DNA of 64,000 nucleotides. Source: Bacteroidales bacterium (GTDB lineage: Bacteria; Bacteroidota; Bacteroidia; Bacteroidales; UBA6680). The stretch lies in assembly GCA_025210735.1 (NCBI GenBank), contig JAOARD010000007.1:165006-229005 (forward strand), read 5' to 3'. Numbering within the stretch: position 1 is the stretch's first letter; each line of letters opens with the position of its first letter. The translations under genes and the position numbers were made by a program. A model generated the notes under the pieces. The model saw nothing but the letters and a program-made list of their open reading frames with translations, searched no databases and was not told the origin of the DNA. This document shows, piece by piece, positions 1 to 9,405 of this stretch.

Positions 1-2
1 GT

Positions 3-3000
3 CAGTTTGCTATATCGGCAAATGTAGACAGTTACACAACAGGCGATCACGTACATGTTTGGGTTGACTGGAATCAGGATTACATTTTTTCTGACGATGA
101 GATGGTAATACTTAATCCTGCAACAAAAGGAAGTGTAACATCGTCAGGAACAGTTATTGTACCCCCAACAGCACTGGCCGGAAGTACCAGATTAAGGATT
201 ATATATCAGCTTGGAGCTAAAGAGCCTGAACCATGTACAAACATGATGTTTGGTGAGGTTGAGGATTATACAGTTACAGTTCAGGCATATGACATATCTC
301 CTGATTTTAACACAGACAAAACCAGTGCTGAGGTTGGCGAAGAGATTGTATTTACCGATGCATCTGCCGGTAGTGCAACAGGTTATGTATGGAACTTTGG
401 CAATGGCGCAACACCAGCCACCGCAAACAGTGCAGGACCACATACTGTTACATACAGCACAAGCGGAACAAAAACAGTATTGCTAGAGATAACAAATGGC
501 ACAACAACAAAATCTATATCAAAAAATATAGAGATTGTAAAAGGTTCATCAAGCTGTCCGCCACCAAAATATTTTGGAGCAAATGGTAAAAACAACATCA
601 TTACAATGTCGTGGGCTACAGCAACCGATGTACTTAACCTAAACACCCCTGAAGGTTTTGAGTCGGGTATATTCCCGCTTTTTGGATGGGAGATAAAGGT
701 ATCTGAAGGGTTAACATCTGAGCTTAAGGATCTGAAAGAGGATCAGGTTACATGGGAGCTAAACAGCGACGATCATTATGTACACTCTGGCAGATTCAGC
801 GCCTACATAAGCGAAACATGCAAACAGTCTAACTGGCTTATCACACCACCAGTAACTGTTGGCAATAACAAACAGTTATCGTTCTATCCTTACTTTAAAA
901 ACTATAATGGCTTTACCTCTGAACTTAACATAATGGTTAAGGAGGGCGATAATGCATGGGTAAGCATTAAAACTTTTGATAAAAACTCAGATGTAAATCT
1001 TATGCAGATTGCAGAAAAGGCTGATCTTTCGGCATATGCGGGCAAAGAGATAAAACTGGCATTTGTACAATCATATACAAATGGTTATGCAATGGCTATT
1101 GATGATATTACAATAGAGGATATTACAACAGACAAACGCACTAATAACGAGATGCACCGTACATTAAGATCATCTTCTGTAATACCACAGTTACCAATAA
1201 CCATAAAGGAGAATAACAGAAGCAGATCAACATATATAAACAGAGCTGTAACAAATAAGGTTAACAGCGATAAGGTTCCTACAGGATTCAAGATATATGT
1301 AGATAACACAATGATACAGGAGGTAGCTGCTGATGCAAGAAGTTATAAGGCTGAAAACATTACTGAAGGAGAACACACCTGCTCGGTTCAGGCAGTATAT
1401 GCCGATGGAGAGTCGTTTCTGGTTGATCCGGTAACAGTTACAACAACCAATCCGGTTGTAAACTTTACTGTTGACAAAACCATTATAAGCCGTAATGAGA
1501 GTGTACAGTTTACAATTGATATAAAGGGTTCGCACAACTCAATAGAGTGGAATTTTGGAGAGGGAGCAACACCTCAGACATCGTCTGAGAAAAACCCTGT
1601 TGTTAGTTACAGTACACTGGGTAAAAAGAGCGTATCGGTTATTGTTAACGGTATTGTTACTGCCACAGGTACCGATCTTATTACAGTAAGACCGGGAGAT
1701 CCTACAGTTCCGGTTATAGAGAATTTTGGTATTGCAACAAACTACAACAGAGTAAAACTTAGTTGGTTGCCATTAACATCTGAGGAGAAATTCAGCGAAG
1801 GTTTTGAGGGCGAGACATTTCCTCCTGCCGGATGGTCTGTTAAGAAGACAACCGTAATAAATCAGGATCATGAAGAGCCTGAAGATGATGAGGAGATATG
1901 GTTTCAGTGTAATGCAGAATCGTTTGATGGTTCTGGTGCAGATTATGTTAAAAACGGCGATAAATCTGCCGCTATATCACTTAGTGCAAAAAGATTAACA
2001 TGGTTAATTACACCAGAGATAGATATTGAAGATAAGGATATGCTTAGCTTCTGGATGTGGTACAACAACGGATATGCAAGCGATAACATCTTTTACCATA
2101 CCAATTTCCATATTATGGTAAAAACAGATGAAGGGTGGAATGATCTTATGCTGTTTAATAAGATAAGTCCGTCAAACAAATATCAGAAAGAGGTTTATGC
2201 CGATCTGTCGGAGTACGCAGGTAAGAGTGTTCAGATAGCATTTATATACAACTTCAGCAACGGATGGCAGATGGCTATTGATGATGTAGCTGTAATAAAT
2301 ACAACAGCTAAAAGAAGTATTGCAGATAACTTTACAAAGCTGAATATATACAGAGACGATGCTGTTGTTCATGAGGTTACTGATATAACACAAACAGAGT
2401 GGATTGATGAGAATCTTGAGACAGGGGACTATAAATACTATATAACCGTTGTTGATGGCGACAATAAAGAGTCGTATCCTTCAGAAGAGGGTATTGTTAA
2501 GGTATACAAGACTATAGATATACCATATAATCAAGGTTTTGAATCCGGTAATCTGTCATGGATGTTCAACGAGGGTGAGCACAAGTTTGCAATTGGCGAG
2601 AATGGCGACTTTGCAATGGAAAACTACGATATACCTGCACACGATGGTAAGTTTGTAGCGGTAAATACATCGGATATTAAGAATGGATACTTTGTTGTTC
2701 CGGCACTTGATGTAATGCCTCTGCCTACACTAAATCTTGAGGCATACGGAAGGGTATACTTTGAGCTTGATTACCTGTCTGACATGCCTATGTTTGGTAT
2801 TGTTGGCCGCGACAGACCGGGTAAAGACTGGGAACTTCTACATGCATTTGATAAATCAGAAAACTGGACAAAGGCTAAGGTAAATCTTCCTGACAGAGTA
2901 TTGAAAGACGGATATCAACTTGGTATGTACTACAGTAATCATCAGGAGGTATCAAAAGGTGTTGCCTTTGACAATATAAAGATAACATCGTGCGAGGGTG

Positions 3001-5825
3001 AGCACATTACAATTCAATATCTTAACAAAGAGATAGAGAATAATACAGATCAGTATCTTGGTATGATTAAACCTGAGATAACAGAGGATTATACATTTAC
3101 AATTAAGAACATTGGTACAACTACGGTTGATTTGAGTAACATTGTTATATCTGACGGAAGATTTACAATTAAGAACTCTCCGGCAAACACAACCCTTGAT
3201 CCAAAATCAAGCAGTGATATTGTTGTTACATACAGCCCTACAGGCACAACAACAACACCCGATAATGCAACTATAACTATAAATAGTAATGCCGAAGAGA
3301 ACCCTTATATATTTAATGTATCGGCAGATTGCGGTATAGCTAAGTGGACATATATGTTGTATCTGTATGAGGACGGAACAGGGCTTGATGGCAACAGAGA
3401 CCTTAACGAGTGGGAGGTTCTTGGATCTGTTGATAAAGACATCAACTATGTGGTTCTTTACGATGCCAATGACGACTCAAAAGATGGTATATACTACATT
3501 CAGAAAGACCCTGACGGATCAAACAGTACGCTTATATCTACCAGAGTAAGCACACACCTGAATGAGAATATAAACATGAACAACTACAAAACATTGCAGA
3601 ACTTCATTCTGTGGACTAAGGAGAACTATCCGGCTGAGCATTATGGCTGTAATGTATGGGATCATGGCTCAGGTATATTTGATCGTGCTCCACAATGGAA
3701 AGCTGCATGCGGACAGATGAAAGTTTGGGAACTGGCATCGGCATTAAAAGCATTTAAAGATGTTGACGACAAAGGTTTTGATATATTTGGTTTTGATGTA
3801 TGTCTGCTGGGTCAGGTTGAAACTGTTTATGATATAAAAGATTATACTGATATTGTAATAGCTTCTGAGAAGACTACTCCGGGCAACGGATGGGATTACA
3901 CAACAATGTTCCAATCGTTAAATGACAATCCTGATATTGATAAGTACCAGCTTGCAGATAATATGGTTATTGCATTTGATGCATCGTACGATGGTGGTTC
4001 GCAAGGATCTGATGCCACAACAATATCTGCAACACGCACCGATAAGTTCAACAGCGAGTTTATTCCTGCATTAAACGCATTTGTTGATCAGATAAACCCT
4101 GATGTTTTCGAGATAAAATCTGATATATCAGCCGCTGTAAAGTCGGCATGGTACTCTGATGGTATCGACTTTGTAGAACACCGCGATTTCGGTCATTTCT
4201 TAACGCTGTTAAAATCTAAAGAGAGTGTATCGGCAGAGGTGAAAGCCAAAATAGACAAACTGCTTACAGCATATAATAACTCTATCATTAAGTCGCTGGA
4301 TAATCAGAGGGTAGATGCTACAGGTTTAAAAATGTGGATTCCGGACGATGTTACCACAAACGCAAAAAGCCACTTCTATCTTAACGCTGAGAAATATCTG
4401 AAGATATCTGAGACAAAATGGGATGAGTTTCTTAAGATGTATGAACACCCAATTGAGAAAGGTGTACCACAACCAATGATTGAGGTTATTGGCGAAACAT
4501 CTATTACGGCAAACAATATTGTTCAGTTTGCAGATATTACTGAGTGTAATCCTGTATCAACAGGACGCACATGGAGTGTTACACCTGATACTTATGAGTT
4601 TGCCAACGGAACCGATGCCTCATCGGAGACTGTAGATATCAGATTTACAGCAACAGGAAGTTATACGGTAACACTTGCTGTAACAAACTCAGAGGGCGAA
4701 GGAACAGTGGCTAAAGAGAATGTTGTAACAGTAAGAGAGCCTGTTTTTATTGCTCCTAAGAATCTAATATCATCGCAAGATAACAGAGATATCACACTTT
4801 CGTGGGAAGAGGGTGATGAGACATTCCCTGGTGGCGTTAAGTTTGAAGAGGGATTTGAGAGCACAAGCTTCCCTCCTGCCGGATGGTCTGTTAAACACAG
4901 TGCAACACTTACCGGATCGCAATCAGCCCCAACTGAGGGAGGTGCAAAAACATGGTTCCACTGTAACGAGATGTCGTTTGCAGATGCTGCCGGAAACCCG
5001 AACAAGGATTATATTCATAGTGGCGATTACTCAGCTGCAATTGGTTATTCGGCTCCGGAATTTAACTGGTTAATAATGCCATCGGTTACTGTTAAAAACG
5101 GCGATATGCTTAAGTTCTGGGCGTGGTACTATAACGGAGAGTATCAGGGTACAAATTACCATACAAATTTCAGAGTAATGATACTTGCCGATAACACATG
5201 GAACGAGGCTTTATACTATACAGAGGGTGCTGAACCAAACGATTACAAATCTGAGATTACCATTGATCTGTCAGCATATAAAAATAAGCCTGTTAAGATA
5301 GCATTTGTATATGAGTTTACAGATGGTTTTCAGCTTGCTATTGACGATGTTAAGATACAGTCTGCATCATCAAGATCGAGAATTAAGGATGGTACACTTG
5401 AGGGTTATAAGGTATACAGAGATAAAGAGGTTATTGCTACTGTAAACGAGTTAACATACAGCGAGCAATTAGTTGATGAGACTGCAACATATGAGTATTA
5501 TGTAACAGCTGTATATTCAAATCCTGAAGGTGAATCGGAGGCTTCTAACAAGGTTACCATTAATACAACCAAGAGTACAACAAATGGTATTAATGAGTAT
5601 ACTAATGCTGTAAGGGTATATCCTAATCCATCGGGCGGACAGTTTATTATAGAGACAAAAGAGCTAAGAGGTTTCTATAGTATTGTAAACTCAGTTGGTA
5701 CTGTTATAAAGAGTGGTTCTGTTAATAGCGACATAACTAATGTATCTATAAACAAACCGGGTATTTATATGATAAAGATAATTTCCGATAGCATGTTAAT
5801 TACAAGAAAAGTGGTTATTAAGTAG
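3..5825 (+). CDS. Giant secreted C11 (clostripain-like) cysteine protease with adhesin modules, T9SS cargo; 5' end outside window
   Basis: The frame is open from base 3, so the first in-window Met (102) is not the real start; residues before it already belong to a GEVED domain. Approximate nucleotide order: GEVED (3-280), PKD (297-540), cleaved-adhesin/MAM-like module (640-1120), PKD (1450-1700), adhesin (1795-2310), FN3 (2330-2505), adhesin-like (2530-2990), HYDIN/choice-of-anchor-D-like domain (3000-3330), peptidase C11 (3339-4450), PKD, adhesin (4845-5360), FN3, and a T9SS type A sorting domain (5590-5825, with YPNPSGG). The catalytic His lies in WDHGSG (codon at 3663) and the Cys in FDVCLLG (codon at 3801), so the dyad is intact. 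Known members are exported by T9SS and cleave after basic residues. The paralogue at 46564-51117 has the same overall plan. Role in protein degradation or adhesion at the cell surface is inferred. Confidence 0.93.
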   Translation, partial: QFAISANVDSYTTGDHVHVWVDWNQDYIFSDDEMVILNPATKGSVTSSGTVIVPPTALAGSTRLRIIYQLGAKEPEPCTNMMFGEVEDYTVTVQAYDISPDFNTDKTSAEVGEEIVFTDASAGSATGYVWNFGNGATPATANSAGPHTVTYSTSGTKTVLLEITNGTTTKSISKNIEIVKGSSSCPPPKYFGANGKNNIITMSWATATDVLNLNTPEGFESGIFPLFGWEIKVSEGLTSELKDLKEDQVTWELNSDDHYVHSGRFSAYISETCKQSNWLITPPVTVGNNKQLSFYPYFKNYNGFTSELNIMVKEGDNAWVSIKTFDKNSDVNLMQIAEKADLSAYAGKEIKLAFVQSYTNGYAMAIDDITIEDITTDKRTNNEMHRTLRSSSVIPQLPITIKENNRSRSTYINRAVTNKVNSDKVPTGFKIYVDNTMIQEVAADARSYKAENITEGEHTCSVQAVYADGESFLVDPVTVTTTNPVVNFTVDKTIISRNESVQFTIDIKGSHNSIEWNFGEGATPQTSSEKNPVVSYSTLGKKSVSVIVNGIVTATGTDLITVRPGDPTVPVIENFGIATNYNRVKLSWLPLTSEEKFSEGFEGETFPPAGWSVKKTTVINQDHEEPEDDEEIWFQCNAESFDGSGADYVKNGDKSAAISLSAKRLTWLITPEIDIEDKDMLSFWMWYNNGYASDNIFYHTNFHIMVKTDEGWNDLMLFNKISPSNKYQKEVYADLSEYAGKSVQIAFIYNFSNGWQMAIDDVAVINTTAKRSIADNFTKLNIYRDDAVVHEVTDITQTEWIDENLETGDYKYYITVVDGDNKESYPSEEGIVKVYKTIDIPYNQGFESGNLSWMFNEGEHKFAIGENGDFAMENYDIPAHDGKFVAVNTSDIKNGYFVVPALDVMPLPTLNLEAYGRVYFELDYLSDMPMFGIVGRDRPGKDWELLHAFDKSENWTKAKVNLPDRVLKDGYQLGMYYSNHQEVSKGVAFDNIKITSCEGEHITIQYLNKEIENNTDQYLGMIKPEITEDYTFTIKNIGTTTVDLSNIVISDGRFTIKNSPANTTLDPKSSSDIVVTYSPTGTTTTPDNATITINSNAEENPYIFNVSADCGIAKWTYMLYLYEDGTGLDGNRDLNEWEVLGSVDKDINYVVLYDANDDSKDGIYYIQKDPDGSNSTLISTRVSTHLNENINMNNYKTLQNFILWTKENYPAEHYGCNVWDHGSGIFDRAPQWKAACGQMKVWELASALKAFKDVDDKGFDIFGFDVCLLGQVETVYDIKDYTDIVIASEKTTPGNGWDYTTMFQSLNDNPDIDKYQLADNMVIAFDASYDGGSQGSDATTISATRTDKFNSEFIPALNAFVDQINPDVFEIKSDISAAVKSAWYSDGIDFVEHRDFGHFLTLLKSKESVSAEVKAKIDKLLTAYNNSIIKSLDNQRVDATGLKMWIPDDVTTNAKSHFYLNAEKYLKISETKWDEFLKMYEHPIEKGVPQPMIEVIGETSITANNIVQFADITECNPVSTGRTWSVTPDTYEFANGTDASSETVDIRFTATGSYTVTLAVTNSEGEGTVAKENVVTVREPVFIAPKNLISSQDNRDITLSWEEGDETFPGGVKFEEGFESTSFPPAGWSVKHSATLTGSQSAPTEGGAKTWFHCNEMSFADAAGNPNKDYIHSGDYSAAIGYSAPEFNWLIMPSVTVKNGDMLKFWAWYYNGEYQGTNYHTNFRVMILADNTWNEALYYTEGAEPNDYKSEITIDLSAYKNKPVKIAFVYEFTDGFQLAIDDVKIQSASSRSRIKDGTLEGYKVYRDKEVIATVNELTYSEQLVDETATYEYYVTAVYSNPEGESEASNKVTINTTKSTTNGINEYTNAVRVYPNPSGGQFIIETKELRGFYSIVNSVGTVIKSGSVNSDITNVSINKPGIYMIKIISDSMLITRKVVIK

Positions 5826-5841
5826 CCATTTTGCCAGAAAC

Positions 5842-5874
5842 AAAAAAGGCTGTCGATTCCGACAGCCTTTTTTT
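5842..5874. terminator. Bidirectional intrinsic terminator
   Basis: An 8-bp perfect GC-rich stem (GGCTGTCG / CGACAGCC) with loop ATTC has an A-tract on its left and a T-tract on its right. It sits between the convergent C11 protease gene and glyA and can serve both strands. Confidence 0.9.
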
Positions 5875-5894
5875 ATATAGTTGTAATATTTTTA

Positions 5895-7175
5895 TTACCA
5901 AGCAAACATAGGGAATTGCTCCATAAGTTTGTTAACCTCAGCTCTTACCTCATTAATTGCCTCTTCGTTATCGATATTGCTAATTACTCTATCAATAAAC
6001 TCAACAATAAGTGGCATGTGCTCTTTCTTCATACCACGAGTTGTAATTGCAGAAGTTCCAACACGAAGACCTGACGTAGAGAAAGGTGAACGAGTATCAA
6101 ACGGAACCATGTTTTTGTTGATTGTGATATCTGCTTTTACAAGAGTGTTCTCAACCTTTTTACCTGAAATCTCAGGGAACTTAGTTCTTAGGTCGATAAG
6201 CATTGAGTGATTATCAGTTCCATCAGAGATTACTTTATAACCTCTCTTGATGAACTCATCAGCCATTACAGCAGCGTTATCTCTTGTCTCTGTAATATAT
6301 GTTTTGTAATCGTCAGTTAGAGCCTCACCAAAAGCAACAGCCTTAGCAGCAATAACGTGCTCTAGTGGTCCACCTTGCTGACCTGGGAATACAGCAAAAT
6401 CAAGTACTGCTGACATCATTTTGTCTTCTCCTTTAGGAGTCTTAATTCCCCAAGGATTAACAAAATCTTTACCCATTACAATAAGACCTCCACGTGGTCC
6501 GCGAAGTGTTTTATGAGTAGTAGTAGTACAGATATGACAGTGAGGAACCGGGTTGTTCAATAGTCCCTTAGCAATAAGACCTGCAGGGTGAGCCATATCG
6601 CACATCAAGATAGCATCTACCTTATCAGCGATCTCACGCATACGAGCAAAATCCCAATCTCTTGAGTAAGCTGATGCACCAGCAACAATAAGTTTTGGTT
6701 TGTGCTCAAGAGCTAAAGCCTCCATCTCATCGTAATCAACCATTCCTGTCTCCTCTTTAACGTGGTAGTGAACCGCGTTATAGTTGATACCTGAAAGGTT
6801 TACAGGAGATCCGTGAGAAAGGTGTCCTCCGTGTGCAAGGTCAAGACCCATGAAAGTATCACCTGGCTTTAAACAAGCAAAGAATACAGCTGCGTTTGCC
6901 TGTGCACCTGAGTGAGGCTGTACGTTAGCGTACTCAGCACCAAAAAGCTCACATGCTCTGTCAATTGCAAGTTGCTCAGTCTGGTCAACAATCTGACATC
7001 CACCGTAATATCTTTTTCCAGGGTAACCCTCTGCATATTTGTTTGTTAAACAAGAACCCATAGCTTGCATTACCTGCTCACTAACAAAGTTCTCAGAAGC
7101 AATAAGCTCAATTCCTTCTGCCTGACGCTTTGCCTCTTGCTCAATAAGATCAAAGATTTTTTCGTCTCTTTTCAT
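5895..7175 (-). CDS. glyA: Serine hydroxymethyltransferase
   Basis: PLP enzyme interconverting serine and glycine with transfer of a one-carbon unit to tetrahydrofolate; cytoplasmic. The 426-residue length is normal for bacterial SHMT. The PLP-binding Lys222 lies in the family motif [13 protein letters not shown], and the N-terminal substrate/folate motif SENFVSEQV and the segment [12 protein letters not shown] are intact. The gene is monocistronic, ends at a bidirectional terminator and has its own promoter (7307-7335). A 24-codon leader ORF (7210-7284) belonging to a dispersed repeat family lies between promoter and start. No glycine-riboswitch structure was recognised in the leader. Confidence 0.97.
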   Translation of the reverse strand: MKRDEKIFDLIEQEAKRQAEGIELIASENFVSEQVMQAMGSCLTNKYAEGYPGKRYYGGCQIVDQTEQLAIDRACELFGAEYANVQPHSGAQANAAVFFACLKPGDTFMGLDLAHGGHLSHGSPVNLSGINYNAVHYHVKEETGMVDYDEMEALALEHKPKLIVAGASAYSRDWDFARMREIADKVDAILMCDMAHPAGLIAKGLLNNPVPHCHICTTTTHKTLRGPRGGLIVMGKDFVNPWGIKTPKGEDKMMSAVLDFAVFPGQQGGPLEHVIAAKAVAFGEALTDDYKTYITETRDNAAVMADEFIKRGYKVISDGTDNHSMLIDLRTKFPEISGKKVENTLVKADITINKNMVPFDTRSPFSTSGLRVGTSAITTRGMKKEHMPLIVEFIDRVISNIDNEEAINEVRAEVNKLMEQFPMFAW

Positions 7176-7209
7176 ATCAATTATATTTATAGTGTATTAT
7201 TTTATCTGT

Positions 7210-7284
7210 TTAATTTTCTATTTCAATAATCAGATGGAACTTAGCATAATAACCATTCACTTGTGCGTGAAAGTTCTTGATCAT
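7210..7284 (-). CDS. Leader mini-ORF of the FHL repeat family, diverged copy in the glyA 5' UTR
   Basis: A 24-codon ORF, MIKNFHAQVNGYYAKFHL followed by IIEIEN and TAA. It aligns codon for codon with the mini-ORFs at 26767, 26853, 42852, 59983 and 60083: the KNF, YYA and KFHL/EFHL positions are shared though the DNA has diverged. The trailer after the stop, ACAGATAAAA, is also shared with other copies. It begins about 16-20 nt after the predicted glyA transcription start and ends 34 nt before the glyA ATG. It has no run of Gly or Ser codons, so classical attenuation is not indicated. Translation is inferred, not shown. Confidence 0.5.
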   Translation of the reverse strand: MIKNFHAQVNGYYAKFHLIIEIEN

Positions 7285-7306
7285 GTTCCGTTTCTGAACA
7301 TTCTGC

Positions 7307-7335
7307 CAAAATTACATCTTTTATCCGATTTTCAA
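7307..7335 (-). promoter_or_regulatory. glyA promoter
   Basis: On the minus strand a TTG (7335-7333) is followed after 18 nt by TAATTTTG (7314-7307), matching the Bacteroidota -33/-7 consensus TTG...TAnnTTTG. The start site would be near 7300, upstream of the leader mini-ORF. Confidence 0.55.
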
Positions 7336-7567
7336 TGACTTTGGTTATTTGCTTTTATATGTTTATTAATAGTTTTACATGTTACTACAGGCAACACCTA
7401 TAATACTACATATCAACACACAAGAGCAACAGACAGCATTATTAACAACAGATACTAAGAGATATTGTTAAATTATTAACCAATAGTTCTACTCTCTTAA
7501 ATATGTTTTAATCTGAAAACAGATGTTAAAATTGTATCAAAAAGCTCTCCTGTTGCAAATGATTAAC

Positions 7568-9370
7568 TTACTCATCAGAGAAGTGAACCAATATATTACG
7601 ATAGGCTGAGAATATCTTAGACTTACTAACAAATCCCTGATATACGTCATCCTCGTTAACAACAGGCAGGTTCCATGCATCTGTGTCGTTAAACTTCTTC
7701 ATAACATCATCCATACGATCGGTACAACAGATCATATCCGGTGCTGGCGTCATTACATCATCAACCTTAAGAGATTCGTACTGATTGTGATCAAACATCA
7801 GCTCTCTTACATCGTTTAGCAATACTATTCCCAACAGTTTTTGCTCCTCGTCAACTACCGGAAACAGGTTTCTTTTTGTTTTTGCAATAACCTTAATAAG
7901 ATCGCCAAGTGTATCGTCCGGTTGTATTGGTTGAAAATCTTTCTCTATTACATCGTTAAGTTTAAGCAGTGTAAGAATAGCTTTGTCTTTATGGTGTGTA
8001 ATAAGTTCGCCACGCTGCGCAAGGCGTTTTGTATATATTGAGTGCGGCTCAAAATACATTATTGTAAGGTACGCTATTGTTGATGTTAACATTAGTGGTA
8101 TAAGAAGCTGGTATCCTCCGGTTATCTCTGCAATAAGGAATATAGCTGTAAGTGGTGCATGCATAACACCCGCCATCATACCCGCCATACCAACAAGCGC
8201 AAAGCTGTTTGCCGGAACCTTAACACCCGGAAACGAGTTTATTACCTGCGATACAAAATATCCGGCAACAGAACCTATAAACAGTGTTGGTCCGAATATA
8301 CCTCCAACACCACCACTTCCGGTTGTAATTGCCATTGCAATAACCTTAAATACTAACAGAAGCCCAAGAAACACAAGTATTGTAATCTGATTATCGGCAA
8401 GTGTACCCCATAGCCAGTTATCTGGTATTCCGTTTGTATTGCCATGAAGCAACGACTGCATTGTTCCTATACCCTCACCATAAAGCGATGGAAGGAACCA
8501 TATAAGTATAGATAGCGAGAACGCCCCAACAAGTATTTTTACAATCCAGTTTTTAATCTTACCAAATGTATTCTCAACCTTCATTGTTATTCGGGTAAAA
8601 TACCACGATACCATTCCGGTAAATATCCCCAATATAAGATAGTATGGCAGATGTTTAAGATCAAATGCCTGAGTAAGATCAACAGAGAATGCAACCTCGC
8701 TGCCAATAAAAAAATATGCCATAATTGCACCTGTAACCGACGATATAAGCAGTGGTACAACTCTTTTCATTGAGAGGTCAAGCATAAGTATTTCAAGAGC
8801 AAATACTAGTCCTGCAATAGGAGCCTTAAATATACCACCAATTGCTCCGGCAGCACCACAACCTACAAGCAACATCATTGTTTTTGCATTCTGTCTGAAT
8901 ATACGTCCTAACCACGATCCTAACGATGCTCCGGTAAGTACAATAGGTGCCTCTGCCCCTACCGATCCTCCAAAACCAATAGTAAGTGTACTGGCAAACA
9001 TACTTGTATAGTTATTATGGCTCTTTATTTTAGAGTTATTCTTTGATATAGCATACAGAATACGCGATACTCCGTGACCAATATTGTCCTTTACCCAAAA
9101 TTTTACAAAAATTACTGTAAGTAGTATACCTATAAAAGGGAAAACCAGAAACATGTAACTGTTGGTAAGGTCGCCTGTTACCAGATTATCGAGGAAGTGC
9201 ACTGCGTTTTTAAGAATCACAGCTGCCAATCCGCTGGCAAGTCCAACAATAAAACTAAGAACGAGTATTAATCTGTACTCTTTTTTTGAGTCGTTGGTAA
9301 GTGTTGCCAACCTTCTCATAAATGCTTTTCTTCTCATCTTTATATATTCTAACACATAAACGACCTTCAC
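7568..9370 (-). CDS. ClC-family chloride channel/antiporter with C-terminal CBS pair
   Basis: Integral membrane voltage-gated-chloride-channel family protein, 600 aa, with about ten hydrophobic segments in residues 30-440 and two CBS domains at about 470-595. The three selectivity-filter regions are visible as GHGVS (variant of GSGIP), GSVGAEAP (GxEGP region, gating Glu kept, Gly to Ala) and GGIFGP (GxFxP). A Glu equivalent to the proton-coupling residue is kept in FALEILMLD, which favours H+/Cl- exchange over a channel. The first 11 residues look weak as a coding start; Met12 (MRRKAF, at 9337) is a good alternative and would align with the start of the paralogue. It lies 35 bp after the upstream paralogue, probably in one transcript. 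Confidence 0.93.
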   Translation of the reverse strand: MKVVYVLEYIKMRRKAFMRRLATLTNDSKKEYRLILVLSFIVGLASGLAAVILKNAVHFLDNLVTGDLTNSYMFLVFPFIGILLTVIFVKFWVKDNIGHGVSRILYAISKNNSKIKSHNNYTSMFASTLTIGFGGSVGAEAPIVLTGASLGSWLGRIFRQNAKTMMLLVGCGAAGAIGGIFKAPIAGLVFALEILMLDLSMKRVVPLLISSVTGAIMAYFFIGSEVAFSVDLTQAFDLKHLPYYLILGIFTGMVSWYFTRITMKVENTFGKIKNWIVKILVGAFSLSILIWFLPSLYGEGIGTMQSLLHGNTNGIPDNWLWGTLADNQITILVFLGLLLVFKVIAMAITTGSGGVGGIFGPTLFIGSVAGYFVSQVINSFPGVKVPANSFALVGMAGMMAGVMHAPLTAIFLIAEITGGYQLLIPLMLTSTIAYLTIMYFEPHSIYTKRLAQRGELITHHKDKAILTLLKLNDVIEKDFQPIQPDDTLGDLIKVIAKTKRNLFPVVDEEQKLLGIVLLNDVRELMFDHNQYESLKVDDVMTPAPDMICCTDRMDDVMKKFNDTDAWNLPVVNEDDVYQGFVSKSKIFSAYRNILVHFSDE

Positions 9371-9405
9371 AGGCCAAACATATCTGTCTTTCTTCCGGGA
9401 TATTG

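Noticed and set aside
7176..7330. Glycine riboswitch before glyA
   Set aside because: I could not find the tandem aptamer core or the paired stems; the conserved sequence there is explained by the mini-ORF element.
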